A stretch of DNA of 64,000 nucleotides from Ancylostoma caninum (GCA_037903475.1 JBAJFG010000348.1:823501-887500); one strand, 5' to 3'. Shown: positions 33,501 through 42,215, numbered from the stretch's first letter. Translations and numbers: made by a program. The notes: generated by a model from the sequence alone, not told the origin.

Positions 33501-33562
33501 TCACTTTTCGATTCTGATCTCCATAAATAAATAATAAACAGAAGACACAGAAGATTCCTCAT
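12435..33562 (-). CDS. secreted S1A serine peptidase zymogen, 10 exons
   Basis: Joined from exons 33,562-33,493, 33,428-33,374, 33,281-33,125, 26,925-26,853, 25,864-25,576, 23,750-23,572, 23,485-23,432, 23,369-23,269, 15,567-15,451 and 12,518-12,435. All phases fit, giving 1,179 nt and 392 residues with no internal stop. Layout: signal peptide (about 1-18), acidic propeptide rich in Asp/Glu (to 94), activation site MRTK|VMGG at 94/95, then a chymotrypsin-fold domain. The catalytic triad is His136 in ITAAHC, Asp231 in KDIAIIEL and Ser329 in GDSGGG; Cys121 and Cys137 fit the classical Cys42-Cys58 bridge. The residue six before Ser329 (pocket position 189) is Asn323, not the Asp of true trypsins, so cleavage specificity is uncertain. 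Introns 3, 4, 5, 8 and 9 are long and carry mobile elements. Intron 9 has a GC donor. By family this is a secreted endopeptidase; substrate and paralogue are unknown. Confidence 0.9.
12815..14128 (+). pseudogene. RTE-clade retrotransposon remnant: 5' region and endonuclease
   Basis: 13,186-14,039 encodes an apurinic-type endonuclease of RTE elements, with YDVIVLTETRR (Glu), GVGGVGVLVN, IVGDFNAKTG and NEIDHIIVN followed by TGLDHRLLHARF. The frame breaks once near 13,760 (both frames overlap there), and reverse transcriptase is absent: similarity ends near 14.1 kb. The piece is thus 3'-truncated, unlike the usual 5' truncation of non-LTR copies. The block 12,825-12,900 (GGATAGGGGGCTAATCGCGG) also occurs inverted at 22,660-22,740, upstream of another RTE-like copy. 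It lies in intron 9 of the peptidase gene, opposite strand. Confidence 0.85.
14358..14820. mobile_element. long near-perfect hairpin MITE, TTAA-flanked
   Basis: The left end AGGCAGCAGG and right end CCTGCTGCCT are flanked by TTAA on both sides (14,354-14,357 and 14,821-14,824). The two halves are reverse complements over about 230 bases each, with few mismatches and almost no loop. Frames on both strands through the arms encode mirrored peptides and are not genes. TTAA flanks suggest a piggyBac-type (or, if only TA counts, Tc1/mariner-type) element. It is inside intron 9 of the peptidase gene, so its transcript would form a long dsRNA. Confidence 0.85.
14825..15450. other. remainder of peptidase intron 9
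   Basis: No second gene seen. A CT-rich stretch lies at 15,000-15,040, and TCTACGCTGATTCAGCCGATC is repeated in tandem at 15,175-15,215. The frame following exon 9 without splicing (15,450 down to about 15,310) is intronic. Confidence 0.5.
15451..15567 (-). CDS. S1 peptidase exon 9 (catalytic Ser)
   Basis: The acceptor is TTGTTTTCAG. It starts with the nucleophile motif GDSGGG and ends GKPPSAQ, 39 codons. The donor is CAG|GCAAGT, a GC-AG intron, the only non-GT donor in the gene. Confidence 0.88.
16078..17098 (+). repeat. composite interspersed repeat, copy C2 (5' module, one unit, 3' module)
   Basis: The 5' module (16,078-16,600) aligns with 28,661-29,175 and 48,690-49,205. One minisatellite unit follows at about 16,615-16,680, then the 3' module (to TTTATATAAGAGGAT at 17,098) aligns with C1 and, inverted, with C3. 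It is in intron 8 of the peptidase gene. No protein. Confidence 0.75.
17101..17340 (+). pseudogene. CR1-like reverse transcriptase fragment
   Basis: Translation gives AINKML*WSKEWELLLN, KTVSMHLGES and RLGFSPHI. This matches the region after the FADD motif of CR1-type ORF2 (compare WSKQWMLPL...KTRLLRLG...DLGF at 53.9-54.1 kb). At least one stop is present and only about 80 codons remain. It sits exactly between the head-to-head copies C2 and C3. Confidence 0.6.
17341..18290 (-). repeat. composite interspersed repeat, copy C3 (inverted)
   Basis: This is the reverse complement of the 3' module (17,341-18,010) followed by four minisatellite units (about 18,040-18,290) with GGGAAAACGGCAGG...GGATCCATCGATGGAGAA words. 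It pairs with C2 to make a large inverted repeat. Plus-strand frames through the units (17,981-18,425) follow the unit period and are not genes. Confidence 0.75.
18291..19096. other. unassigned stretch in peptidase intron 8
   Basis: No recognisable gene or terminal repeats. Short frames only. Confidence 0.4.
19097..19711. repeat. dispersed repeat, copy 2 (pairs with 2.3 kb copy)
   Basis: Aligns end to end with 2,315-2,931 in the same orientation; both copies end at TTGTCGCTGGGCATTATATC. Divergence is moderate, so both are old. Class unknown. Confidence 0.7.
19860..22745 (-). pseudogene. RTE-like retrotransposon, decayed
   Basis: Read on minus, the order is endonuclease C-terminal part (22,071-21,742, with TQIDFVLIRHRDQ and THRPLI-like TQHRPLI), reverse transcriptase N-terminal part (21,221-21,015, MKADKATGPDDL), reverse transcriptase core (20,980-20,567, with FLDLEKGFDRVPH, ILYAEP and SVGVQQGSALSPLLF) and the C-terminal domain (20,295-19,888, with RRLGAMEMKMLRWMAGIT and WMDKLPADLK). 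Several frameshifts and deletions separate the parts, and the catalytic FADD box region is missing, so it is dead. Its endonuclease differs from the one at 13.2 kb; these are two families. It lies in intron 8 of the peptidase gene, same strand. Confidence 0.87.
22316..22403. repeat. short strong hairpin
   Basis: Arms of about 37 bases, with a perfect core CGTCACTTCGAATGCCGGCG continuing to GCA, are separated by a 13-base loop. It lies upstream of the RTE-like reading frames at 19.9-22.1 kb. It may be a small MITE or part of that element's 5' region. Confidence 0.8.
23269..23369 (-). CDS. S1 peptidase exon 8
   Basis: The acceptor is GATTGAG and the donor GTCAGT, in phase 0. It encodes a Cys-containing segment with SDTFCTFE and ends NVCH, directly before GDSGGG of exon 9. 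The next intron is 7.7 kb. Confidence 0.85.
23432..23485 (-). CDS. S1 peptidase exon 7
   Basis: Acceptor TTTGTTTCAG, donor GTGACA. It completes GSDP and encodes LNDYENETTPFLQKVDLG, the usual segment between the GWG motif and the next Cys. Confidence 0.85.
23572..23750 (-). CDS. S1 peptidase exon 6 (catalytic Asp)
   Basis: Acceptor GTTCAG; one base completes the Lys codon from exon 5. It encodes KDIAIIELL (catalytic Asp), CLPHLHHVDEL and GWGSD, all in typical S1 positions. Donor GTAAGT. Confidence 0.9.
24815..25462. mobile_element. inverted-repeat MITE, TTAA-flanked
   Basis: The left end AGGCAGCGTCCCACCTC and the right end (same sequence inverted) agree over about 65 bases (CGTTTTTGAGAT, AAAAGAA.CTCCAGGA). 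TTAA lies on both sides (24,811-24,814 and 25,463-25,466). Decayed pieces occur at 27,010-27,110, 31,190-31,445 and 34,140-34,485. It shares the AGGCAGC end and TTAA flanks with the hairpin at 14.4 kb but not its interior. It is in peptidase intron 5. No transposase. Confidence 0.85.
25576..25864 (-). CDS. S1 peptidase exon 5 (catalytic His)
   Basis: The exon opens with QCGGTLISKRHVITAAHC, containing the catalytic His, and continues to a VVVGGTC block and IGVKK before donor GTAAGT. All 289 nt are open. An internal TTCTCTTGCAG resembles an acceptor, but no donor upstream keeps the frame, so one exon is preferred. Confidence 0.85.
25959..26825. mobile_element. mariner-type MITE filling peptidase intron 4
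   Basis: The ends are inverted repeats of GGGTTGGGAAATAAGTTCG.GCGGTTTTT type, flanked by TA on each side (25,957-25,958 and 26,826-26,827). The right copy is slightly decayed. The same ends occur at 27,612 and 28,500 around a mariner transposase remnant. It takes up 867 of the 988 bases of intron 4. No coding sequence is recognisable. Confidence 0.8.
26853..26925 (-). CDS. S1 peptidase exon 4 (mature N terminus)
   Basis: The acceptor is CTTTTCAG. The exon begins VMGGVRALRGELPWAA, the IVGG-like mature start of S1 enzymes. Donor GTAAGG leaves one base, matching the two-base start of exon 5. Confidence 0.88.
27010..27110. repeat. fragment of the TTAA-flanked MITE family
   Basis: The words AGCTCCCACCTCATGAACGTTTCTGA and AAAAAAATCTCC.AG match the left end of the 24.8-kb element at reduced similarity. 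Only one end is present. Confidence 0.45.
27612..28500 (+). pseudogene. mariner transposase remnant with terminal repeats
   Basis: The ends resemble those of the MITE at 25.96 kb (GGAAATAAGTTCGTG.GG; CGAACTTATTTCCCAACCC). Inside, plus-strand translation from about 27,785 gives IKRLRHRILFDFDRGSNVAQLARDI and RSGEPT, the N-terminal helix-turn-helix region of mariner transposases. Fragments consistent with the C-terminal part (YYRLF; LPWQH) appear near 28,200 and 28,390. The catalytic middle is deleted and frames are broken. It lies in peptidase intron 3, opposite strand. Confidence 0.72.
28661..30890 (+). repeat. composite interspersed repeat, copy C4, with minisatellite
   Basis: The 5' module (28,661-29,175; GGGTAGCTAGAAA..., CATCACACATCACCATG, AATTGCCCATGGACCTATC) aligns with C2 and C5. 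From about 29,340 to 30,890 an array of roughly 60-bp units follows (CACAGCGGACCCCTCCTCC, TCCGCGAACCCGTATCCTGG, CGTTCCTCACACCTGGGC). The array has a longer period: a run of distinct units from 29,905 recurs from 30,461, 556 bp on. Open frames of 180 (plus) and 152 (minus) codons follow the unit period and are not genes. The 3' module is absent. It is in peptidase intron 3. Confidence 0.85.
31190..31445. repeat. decayed copy of the 24.8-kb MITE interior
   Basis: TTTGCTAGTC.CACATGGAGCGCA, GTTAAGGA.T.GATGA and GGAGTCACGTATAC match 25,190-25,400. The ends are not intact. Confidence 0.5.
31446..33124. other. remainder of peptidase intron 3
   Basis: No recognised gene. A short GAAAATGAAAAT simple repeat lies at about 32,962-32,983. 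Confidence 0.45.
33125..33281 (-). CDS. S1 peptidase exon 3 (acidic propeptide)
   Basis: The acceptor is TTTCTTAG and the donor GTATGT, ending in phase 0. The encoded propeptide is strongly acidic (DDDYSPDYEL, ETDDMEDDPNDP) and ends MRTK, the probable activation cleavage site. The next intron is 6.2 kb and full of repeats. Confidence 0.82.
33374..33428 (-). CDS. S1 peptidase exon 2 (propeptide)
   Basis: The acceptor is TATCTAG and the donor GTAAGT, with phases 2 in and 2 out. It encodes DSETCGLPTKEFAKAQKE-type propeptide sequence with one Cys. Confidence 0.82.
33493..33562 (-). CDS. S1 peptidase exon 1 (start, signal peptide)
   Basis: ATG at 33,562-33,560 opens a hydrophobic leader (MRNLLCLLFIIYLW). 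The exon ends one base into a codon at a GTGAGG donor; the following intron is 64 nt. Confidence 0.85.
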
Positions 33563-33610
33563 CAATTTCCGTCTGAGCCTCAGAGACAGTTACAACAATA
33601 GAGAAAAATA
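33563..33610 (-). promoter_or_regulatory. 5' flank of peptidase gene, possible trans-splice acceptor
   Basis: Ten bases before the ATG the minus strand reads CTCTGAGGCTCAG|ACGG, preceded by a T-rich TTTCTCTATTGTTG stretch. This could accept a spliced leader, as in many nematode genes. No TATA box was convincing. Confidence 0.3.
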
Positions 33611-34139
33611 GCTAGAAAATGGAACTTAGATTTTTGGATCATCAAGAGTAGCTATTAACAATGGTGAGAATAGTCATGAAAACGTTGGGGACAAGAGAAC
33701 AGTTATTGTAGAACAGAATGCTGGGTCACGGATGGCCAAAGAATTTAACTTTCATGTGGTAATGAAGAAATATAGCTAGAAAATTGAAATTTCTAAAAAT
33801 AGCAAAGTAACGAGATGCAAAGCGTTAAGCCAGAGCATGGCTACTGGGTTGGATCTATTTCAAAGCAATAGAAATAATCGATTTTGGGAATAGCTAACGT
33901 AGTGATCGTAAACGATTTAAGCTTACAAAACAGCCGGGGGTACGAAAAGGAGAAAATATATCTATCAATCTGCCTACGTTCAGCCGACATTGACATCTAT
34001 AACACTACTTTTTAAGTTGTGAAACATGTGAGGTTCTGTAATTGTCCGAGACTGCGATACCCATGACTATGCAATGAGTCGATTTGGACGAAATAGATTT
34101 GCTACAGGAAAAAGTGTTGACGTTCCTACATAGGCAGCT

Positions 34140-34485
34140 CTCAAAGGAACCGTCCCACCTCTGAGACGTTTTTGAGATCTTCACATGAAAAAAATCTCCG
34201 TGTGTCGCTGATCAAAATAGTATACATGATTCGGTGCAGAATTGCCGAAAACCCAGTTATTGAGCCCCAAATTTTGGTGAGCTTGGGCGGAGATATGACA
34301 GGACTGAGGCAGAAAAACGAGGTCTTTTTATATTGCACTCGCGGCAGCATAGCTTTTGAGAATCTTGCGATAGTTTTAATCATTTCCTTATTCCGTAAAA
34401 CGATGGGAATTGCGCTCCATGTGTGACCGGCAAAGGAATGTGTGGTGCAGAAATCTCGTGGTCCCGTTTTAAATCCGCCTACAAG
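34140..34485. repeat. partial copy of the 24.8-kb MITE family
   Basis: AACCGTCCCACCTCTGAGACG and TTTTTGAGATCTTCACAT match the left end, and GCGCTCCATGTGTGACCGGCAAAG matches the interior, of the element at 24.8 kb. The right terminal repeat is lost. Confidence 0.6.
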
Positions 34486-34975
34486 CTGCCCAAAACGAGG
34501 GCTCGAGAATGCATATTATTGCAGTTTTGCTTTTTCTTTTTTCTTTGCGTACCCCTTGTAGCTACTCTTCATATCTATCAATTCCAAATGTAGTTCCGAC
34601 CTGACGTAGTGATTTACGGAAGGTGAGAAGGTGAATCACGCTTATAATGCAAGTGGTTTTTCCGGCAACTAATGAGCAGACGTGGCAACAAAAAAAAACC
34701 GGAAAAAAAACCTATAGTACTTCGATAGTTTGCCGTGCAAGTAAAACCGCAGCTGGACATTTTTTATAAATGCTGTAATATAGCTCTTAGATGGAATCTC
34801 CGCTGTTTCTGAATACCTTAACTAATCTCAGCTTGGAGCAAAGCCTCAACGAACTATTGAACATCCGCCCGACTCTATCCTCTTCGAAGGTGGGCTCTAC
34901 AGCAGTGCCCCCAGAACACCAGAGCGAGAACTGGAGCTCAGCTTTCTCCTACTCACCAGGGAAAGATACTAGCAG

Positions 34976-35395
34976 GGTCCGACCACTCGTAATGAAGTGT
35001 ATATTGACGAATGCAGTTTTCGATGCTGACCTCAAATCCGTTTTCCTTATCTGCTGCGGTGCTCTCTGTGAAGAGTTACGTGGCAAGACTTCAGCTTGTT
35101 CAGAGCTACCAAAATTTCGCTTCCTGGCTATATTCTGCTAAAAGATCGTGGGAATTTATTTGAATCTATAATAGTTTTAGAAGCCAATTACGATTAGTTG
35201 ACAAGTGTGAGATGGTTGTCGCCCACATTTTCAGCGGAATATAACTCGAAAGTTGGATTTTGCTGGCCGAGGCTAGCCGATATTATGCCACGTAACTCTT
35301 CACAGAGAGCTCCGCAGCAGATAAAGATAACGGATTTGAGATCAGCATGAAAAACTGCACATGACAGTGTACATTACGTGTTGTCGGACCCCTTT
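34976..35395. mobile_element. inverted-repeat element (arms about 120 bp)
   Basis: 34,976-35,095 and 35,275-35,395 are reverse complements with few mismatches: GGGTCCGAC, CTCAAATCCGTT, TTATCTGCTGCGG and CTCTGTGAAGAGTTACGTGGC are shared in order. No transposase or clear target duplication. The frame at 34,791-35,141 runs through the left arm and is not a gene. Confidence 0.75.
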
Positions 35396-36880
35396 ACTAT
35401 CCTTCCATGGTCAGCAGCCGTAGTACTACAGCTGTCAGGTGAGTTGAAAACCAAATGCGAAGTGTCAGCACACCTGAATTCTGCCTGAGAGTGTGGGATT
35501 GAGAGCGAACCAGCTCAATCTTCCGAGGATAGAGCTGCGTAAATATCTGGGGTGGTAGCCACTTGCCCGAATCTGGCAATTAATAGACAACTTTGAGTAG
35601 CATCTGGGTCTGGCTTAACATTTCTGATAGAGAAGGAAGTAAAAAGAAATCGTCAAATACACTTGTTCTGGCGAGAATCGATCATTCTACCGCTGGCCTG
35701 TGACGCCAGTGCGTACGTTCCTCGTACTAAACGATATTCGTTGTAAACTGCAGCTGTTACATGGAAGTATTTAATTATCTGAGCGCAGGCTGGAAATTTT
35801 GAAGAAAGTTCAAGATTCGGTGCCAATTTCCAATCTTAACATGATTAGAGCTTATACCAGATCATGAACAACACATTTCCGAAAGTCCGAGCTCAATGTC
35901 GAGTGGCATTTAATTGGGACTTGCATCTCACACTGAGATGGCAATATCGGGCTATTTACTACCACCCCTAAGCATGCATTGAAAAATACCAGCTAGTTAC
36001 TGTAGAATTAGACACAGCAGGTAATAGACTGCAAATTAACAAGAAAAGAATAGAGAACGATAGCGGGAGCGCGTCGGCGTAGAGGAACAATAAGCGATGC
36101 AACGTGTCACCACTTAAATGCTGTGTGATCGCCTATGCCAGTCAAAGCGTTTGAATCATAATTACAAAATGGAATGTTATCTTCTTTTCTAAATGGAATG
36201 GCTGCTGAAAGTTTAGAAATTGGGGCAATTCATTTGCATTCCATTTCAACTGATCTTAAGATCGAAAAAAATTATTAAGAGGATCAACACAGCAAGGAGT
36301 TGTATGACTCACACGCGAATAATTTGAGCGAAAATGCTGATTAACGGACACATCTCTGACAAAGAAGAAATCCACCCTTAATCAGTGGTGGCCTAGCGTG
36401 GCCTAGCGTGATTTCCAATGTTGTGATCGGGTTCGATATGAAGAGCTTTGAAAGATTAACTAAAATGAAGCCACAAAACGTAGCTTTTCATAAGAGGAAA
36501 TGGGATTGGTGCGATAGTAGAGGTTTTTGAATAGAACAGCAAACAGCGACTTTCGCACAATTTATTTTTTTTATTTGATTTATGCTTTCGTCCACCATTA
36601 AACAAATGGAACAAGAGAAGAGAAGACATAATTCCATGGATGTAAAAGTTCCTGTATGAGGACTACCAGATACTTCATGAATGAATTTCCATAAATTATT
36701 TAGACTGATTCCCAGTCTTTACGATGCAATCAATGTACGAAATGTGGCCCATTGCTCAATTCGAAGGTGAGAATGGTCGAGCACGTAGAAGTCTACTCAG
36801 GGTGGTGGAGAGGAGAAGCATTTTCTATCTCCTTGAAAACTGAAATAGGGTATGGGTAGTCAAATATGGATGGAAGAGAG
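35396..36880. other. unassigned stretch
   Basis: AT-rich, only short frames, no recognised element. A direct duplication GTGGCCTAGC lies at about 36,387-36,408. Confidence 0.4.
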
Positions 36881-36888
36881 GTGTGGAT

Positions 36889-37979
36889 CAGGGATGAGTG
36901 GAATTTCGAGTTCCGAATTCCGAAACTTCCAATATTCCAGCGTTTTTTGGGCTTCCGACTTCCGAAAAATCGCGAAAAAAGCCGGAAGTTTTCGGAAGTT
37001 TTGGAGGGTGACCAGGCTGGATTTTCTCATATGAGTTTCGTGGAGCTTCTCAGCAGGTATCCGACGCCGTCTACCCTATCCGGCAGTAAGGCATATACCA
37101 GAACGCGCATTTCTGTCTGTCTTCTGTTTTTTGCATACATTGTCGTCACCCATCGTACCACACGAACATAGGAACACAACCACCTCCAGCCGGAATGTTC
37201 ACCTTTTTTTTCCCAAAGAATGGAATTCTGGAAGTTGCGTTGCGCTGGCTGCAGTTTTACTGTTTCTGTTGTACCAAATATATACACTAGGTTTAGTGCT
37301 ATATATATCAATATGTGAAGAAAATCGCAGTGTTGGAAAGGGAGTTATTTGGATAAGAGAATGCTGCTGAACATTGGATACATGGTGAGAAAGGCAATTA
37401 GAACTTCGGAACCATCACCATCACTCAGTATACGCGTAAACTGACCAAATACGTAGTATAGAAGTGGTCCAGAAACAACGATTACTTCTTTCAAACCATA
37501 GGGTCGCACAGGATACTGCGCAGAAGATGTGAAAACTCTACTGGATAATTGACAAGAGAAACTACCGTCGAGTGGAGGGGTGGAGTGAGAATAGTGCTAA
37601 TGAGCCTCTACATACATCACTGTGAGCTGTGATTCTGGGAGCAGTGTGATGGCTACACCATTCCAAAAAGCTTTCGTCTCAACTATTGAGTTTTCCTTGT
37701 CTGACCTACATGTTTTACTAGTACTCATTTTTCCTTCATTCATCGGTGACTCATTTTTCTTCTGTTTTTGAATTCTTAAGTAATGTCATTCATGGGCACA
37801 ATTGGATAAAGCTTTTCAAAATACACTGGTTAACCTCCTTCCCCACACAAGTCCCCGTGTAGATACATGCATTGGCTGCTCTGCACTTCCAACTTCCTGC
37901 ACTTCCGATATTCCGGTGTTTTTTGGGGCTTCCAACTCCCGAATTCCAAAGTTACAAATCTGACTTCCGCTCATCCCTG
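36889..37979. mobile_element. non-autonomous hAT-like element, 8-bp TSD (7/8)
   Basis: The ends are CAGGGATGAGTGGAA and, inverted, CAGGGATGAGCGGAA. The flanks are GTGTGGAT (36,881-36,888) and GTGTGAAT (37,980-37,987), an 8-bp duplication with one later change. Subterminal TTCCGAAC/TTCCGAATTCC words occur in both orientations. It shares the terminal 13 bases with the element at 6.1 kb but has different subterminal repeats. No transposase. Confidence 0.85.
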
Positions 37980-38339
37980 GTGTGAATGTTGCATTACGTG
38001 AGATCAAAAGAACAAGGCAAAAACAAAACACGAATGAATTCAACTACTTCTTTATCTTTTGAACCGGTCATCCTTCAAGAGAGCAATTGAGACATCAGGC
38101 ATAGTGCTACAACATAGCCATTTTCAACTTCATTCCAATCCTCTTCAAAATTTTCTCAGCAAATCGAAGAACTATCTACTCAATCTACCTTCTCTTCTGG
38201 AAAGCAAGAGTTTTTTTTTTATATTTCTGTTAGTTCCTGCGGCAGAAGGCCACCCAATCAACTAAGAGATGTTCAGAAGAAATAACTCCTAAAACGATGT
38301 TTACAAAGAGAAAAACTAATACAAAACTAATACTAATAC

Positions 38340-40306
38340 ATTACAAATTTGAGAGGGAGCTAAGGAAGTATAATGATTCCATGGAAAGAAAAGTCGTCGA
38401 GTCCAAGAACAAAGGGGCGTTTTACAAACTTCTTAAGTCTAAACTTAATGTTAAACCTAAACTGGGGCCCATATGTCATGATGATGGGACAGTTGTTACC
38501 TCTGACATTGAAAAAGCGGAAGTGTTCGCCGGAATTTTTGAAAAGTCATTCTCGGTTGATGAAAACGTTTTGCGCTCTACTTCAGGAACTCATTTCCCAA
38601 CTATGAAGGACTCGGTTTGGTTTCACGCCGAAGAGATTTTTACTTTGCTTAATCGGTGGCCGCACTCATTTTCTAAAACGCCCGATGAGATTCCGCTCTT
38701 GTTCATTAGGAATGTAGCACCGATTATCAGCGGCCCCTTAGCATTCATCTTCAACCTCAGTTTCATTCGAGCTGAGGTTCCTTCAAGATGAAAACTCTCG
38801 TATGTTACCCCTATTCCTAAAAAACCGCCATATTCTTCCCCACAAAACTTTCGTCCTATCAGCCTCACTTCCATTTTCGCAAGGGCTTTTGAGAAGATAC
38901 TCAAAAAAAGAATAGTGAAACATCTTGATGAGCATTCTGTTATTTCTGAGTTTCAACATGGATTCCAAAGTGGCAAATCAACGGTTACTGCTATGCTACA
39001 ATGTCTCAACGACTGGACACGATCCGTGGATGAGGGCAAGTGCGTAGACGTTGTGTACTTTGATTTTGCTAAAGCGTTTGATTGAGTCTCCCATGTGAAA
39101 CTCGCTCTCAAACTTCAGCAGGTTGGAATTCATCCACGTATTGTGGAGTGGATAAATGCCTTCTTATCTGGAAGAACGTTTATGGTCAGGGTTAATAGAT
39201 CATTTTCCAAACCTAGATGTGTCGCCAGTGGAGTGCCTCAGGGTGGTGTTTTGTCACCAGTTCTTTTCAATATTTACACTTTTGAGCTTCCTTCCCTCAT
39301 TACTTCCACGGGAGTTGGGTGCACTGCTTTTGCTGATGATCTTAAGATCTATCGTACTGTTTCGAGTTCAAGTGATTCGAATATGCTGCAAACCGCGATT
39401 GAGACGATTCACGATTGGTCTATTCGTTGGGGACTTCCTCTGTCCAAAGAGAAAACCAAAATACTACACATTGGGGCCAGTAATCCTACTTTTGTGTACA
39501 AGGTTGGAAATTCACTTATTCAAGCAGTGACTGAAGTCAAAGATCTTGGCTTCTTGGTAACAGACAGTCTTTGCTTTGATACGCACTGCACGATCATTGC
39601 TGCAAAAGCTGCCAGGACAATGTACAACTTGTTCAGAGCCCTTTCTACACGCAGAACTGATGTCTTATTGCGGGCTTACAAATCTTATGTTCGTCCTATT
39701 TTAGAATACGGTACTGCAGTTTTCAGTCCATACAAGCGGGCAACTGTAGCCGGACTAGAGAGGGTTCAAAATGATTTTACCAGGAAATTGATGACTCGAA
39801 CGCTAGGCTTTTTATATGATGGCATTCCATGCTATCAAGAAAGGAGTGCCAACTTTAATCTACACACCTTGGCACATAGGCGTAAGAAGTTTGACCTAAT
39901 TTTGTTCCACAAAATCATCAACGGACTTTGCAAACTTAGACCTGAAGAGTTTTGTTCGTCAAGAACGTCTCGCACTAGGGGTAACTCCTTTAAATACTTT
40001 GTGATGCGAGCCAAACTTAACTGCAGGTATCACTTCTTCACAAACCGTGCTGGTAGGGAATATTTCAGGTTACATAATAGGAAGTCACTACCAAGCAAAC
40101 TTAGGTCGTTCTCTAATATCGTGGATACTCACCTGGATGCTTAGATGGTGCTCAGTCCAGACTTATCTCGTTTTCCTTGCTCAATGTTTGTTTGTTTTAT
40201 CTGTTCATTTTCTCACGTTTTATGATGTTATTTGTCGTTATATTGGGGTCAGTGCCCCTTCACATGAGTGTTATACCTCATGTAATAAATAAATATATAT
40301 ATAATA
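38340..40306 (+). pseudogene. CR1-clade non-LTR element, 5'-truncated, two stops
   Basis: It encodes the C-terminal two thirds of a CR1 ORF2: KYNDSMERKVVESKNKGAFY onward, reverse transcriptase with FRPISLTSIF, HGFQSGKSTV, YFDFAKAFD, SGVPQGGVLSP and TAFADDLK, and the C-terminal RPILEYGTAVFSPYKR and RKLMTRTLGFLYDGIP. Two in-frame TGA codons (38,789-38,791, where the 51.8-kb copy has Trp; 39,083-39,085, where it has Lys) break it; otherwise the frame is open to 40,144. The 3' end CTCATGTAATAAAT is shared with the full-length copy. No endonuclease: truncated at about 38,340 or slightly upstream. Confidence 0.93.
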
Positions 40307-40307
40307 G

Positions 40308-40400
40308 TCCCATTTTGGTAGCTGACTATTTCACTTCTGATGAGTTTTCTCTCAAATGCACAACGTCGCAGGGGTGGAAGAAAATTGCAGTGAAATCTGA
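40308..40400 (-). repeat. right part of repeat interrupted by the CR1 copy
   Basis: The reverse complement (GAGAGAAAACTCATCAGAAG, TCAGCTACCAAA.TGGGA) matches 55,619-55,665. The other side of the CR1 copy, 38,265-38,300, matches 55,687-55,735 (TTTTAGGAGTT.TTTCTTCTG). So the CR1 sits inside one copy of this repeat. Confidence 0.7.
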
Positions 40401-40950
40401 AATTCTCAAAGACTTCAGCATTGTACCGTAGTGAATGACCTTTTTTCAGTTTCAGCCAGTCGTGGAACCTAAACCGGATCCCACCGTCTGCACGTTGAGG
40501 GCACGTATGGATGCTCACTCTACCACAGTTTCAAAACATTCGACTCCAATTGACATGGCATAGAAGGTGCGGAAGTGAACACCTTACGATCTGACAGATG
40601 ACCAGCGTCTCACCCGCTGTGACATCTTTGTAACATAATCTTTCGCCCCAAAACTACTAATTTCTAGAAAGTGTAGTGGCTATATGCTATAAATGGAGCT
40701 TGGATCCTGAGCGACAGAATGAAACGTGAATTTGTATCGATAGATATGTCCTCCCGTCCCTACGTTTTCCTAAATGAAATCTTCGCACTATGGAGGCTGT
40801 GTAAGGAATTTGATGCTGCTGTAAGGTAGTGATTGACTGCAGCCCTCTCCAACCTGGTCAGGCATTGACAGCAGTGTCCTGGTATTGTAATTTCGAGTTA
40901 ATGTCTGCAAATCGGCTATAGATGTGGTCGGCAGTGGTGAGCAAATGCTG
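40401..40950. other. unassigned stretch
   Basis: No recognised gene or repeat ends. Confidence 0.4.
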
Positions 40951-42029
40951 GGGGCGTAGTAATTGTTCTATAACTGCCGGTTAACCAGCAGGTTAAACCG
41001 GCAGTTACACGTTTCGTAACCAGGAACCCTAATGACCTTGCTTCGTCCCAAGAATTCGAAATTTCAACTCGGTTTCAGTAACCGGAAGATAACCGACGGG
41101 TTAAACCACGGTTAAGATCCTGGTTGTGAGCACGCTACAACCGACGGTTGTCCGTATCGCCCGGCATGGACAAGTCGATAGCGTAAGAGGGTGCGCAGAT
41201 AGCATATTCTTGTCAAAGACGCAGAGCCGGTTATTAAAAAGTCCTCCGGAGGACTTTTTAGTTTCCCGGTTAAAGGTGCACCGAGTTAACGTCAAGTTCC
41301 AATGGAATGGTTCCGCGCCAATGGTCCTGCGCATCCAAATGTGCGTGCTATAGCATCTCGCGGCGGCCTAAAAAATAGTGCTGATACTTTTCCCCTCATA
41401 GGTCATCCTCTTCGCAGCTGTGGTCTCTTTTTGTTACGGGAACTTAAGTTTATGAATGAATATTTCATTTCGTCGTTGTCTTTAACTTCCTGGCTCGACA
41501 CGCAGGTGAGAGATGGTGATAGTAAGGGTTGCGGTGCGGCCTGGTGCTCTTATTTTCTAGTCCATTCCACAGGGCTGTGAGAAAGAATCACGTTATCTTG
41601 TAGTTTACAAAAACTATAGTTGAGAACGTTAGGACTCCTAATCACAGCAACTCCACTTGAAAAAGTGTGAAAATCCGTTAGGAAGCAGCCTACATGCATT
41701 CTCTACAAGAGATTCCGTCAATTCTTGCATAACTCGAATTTTTGTATTATGCGCGTCAAGCGGTGATAGTATGTGCCGTTGCAAACACTACATTTTGTTT
41801 GACGGCTTGTATAATGTCCAAATTAGCCTAACCGTCTTATCTCATTCGGTGATATCTCTCCTGATGCCAGTGTTTAGGCGAGAGTTGTTTTTTGCCGTAT
41901 TGCTGCAATGCAATATGATTTAAAAATTTCACTGAAACTTTTTGGGGAGTGTTTTCTTCACATGGCAGGTTGGGAGAAAGTACCAGTTTCGATAAGAAAA
42001 TGGCAGTGTTGTGGGAATTAATGATTATA

Positions 42030-42215
42030 TTAGTGATCAGCACATGAAATAACTCCTCCATATACAGTTTCGGAAGATTTTGTGAAGTATCGCATGCCAT
42101 GAGTATCGTATCCATTTTGTACCGTAACCGTGAGAAAATAGGGTTACGGTACAAAACAATATTCCTGTTTACCACCTCCTATGCAAAGTTTCCACGAAAA
42201 AATTCTTTTGAAGTT
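42030..42215. mobile_element. palindromic MITE (ACCGTAAC family), copy 2
   Basis: The centre has TTTTGTACCGTAACC and GGGTTACGGTACAAAA as inverted copies, and the outer arms carry CAGCACATGAAATAACTCC, as in the copy at 8.3 kb. No coding sequence. Confidence 0.6.
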
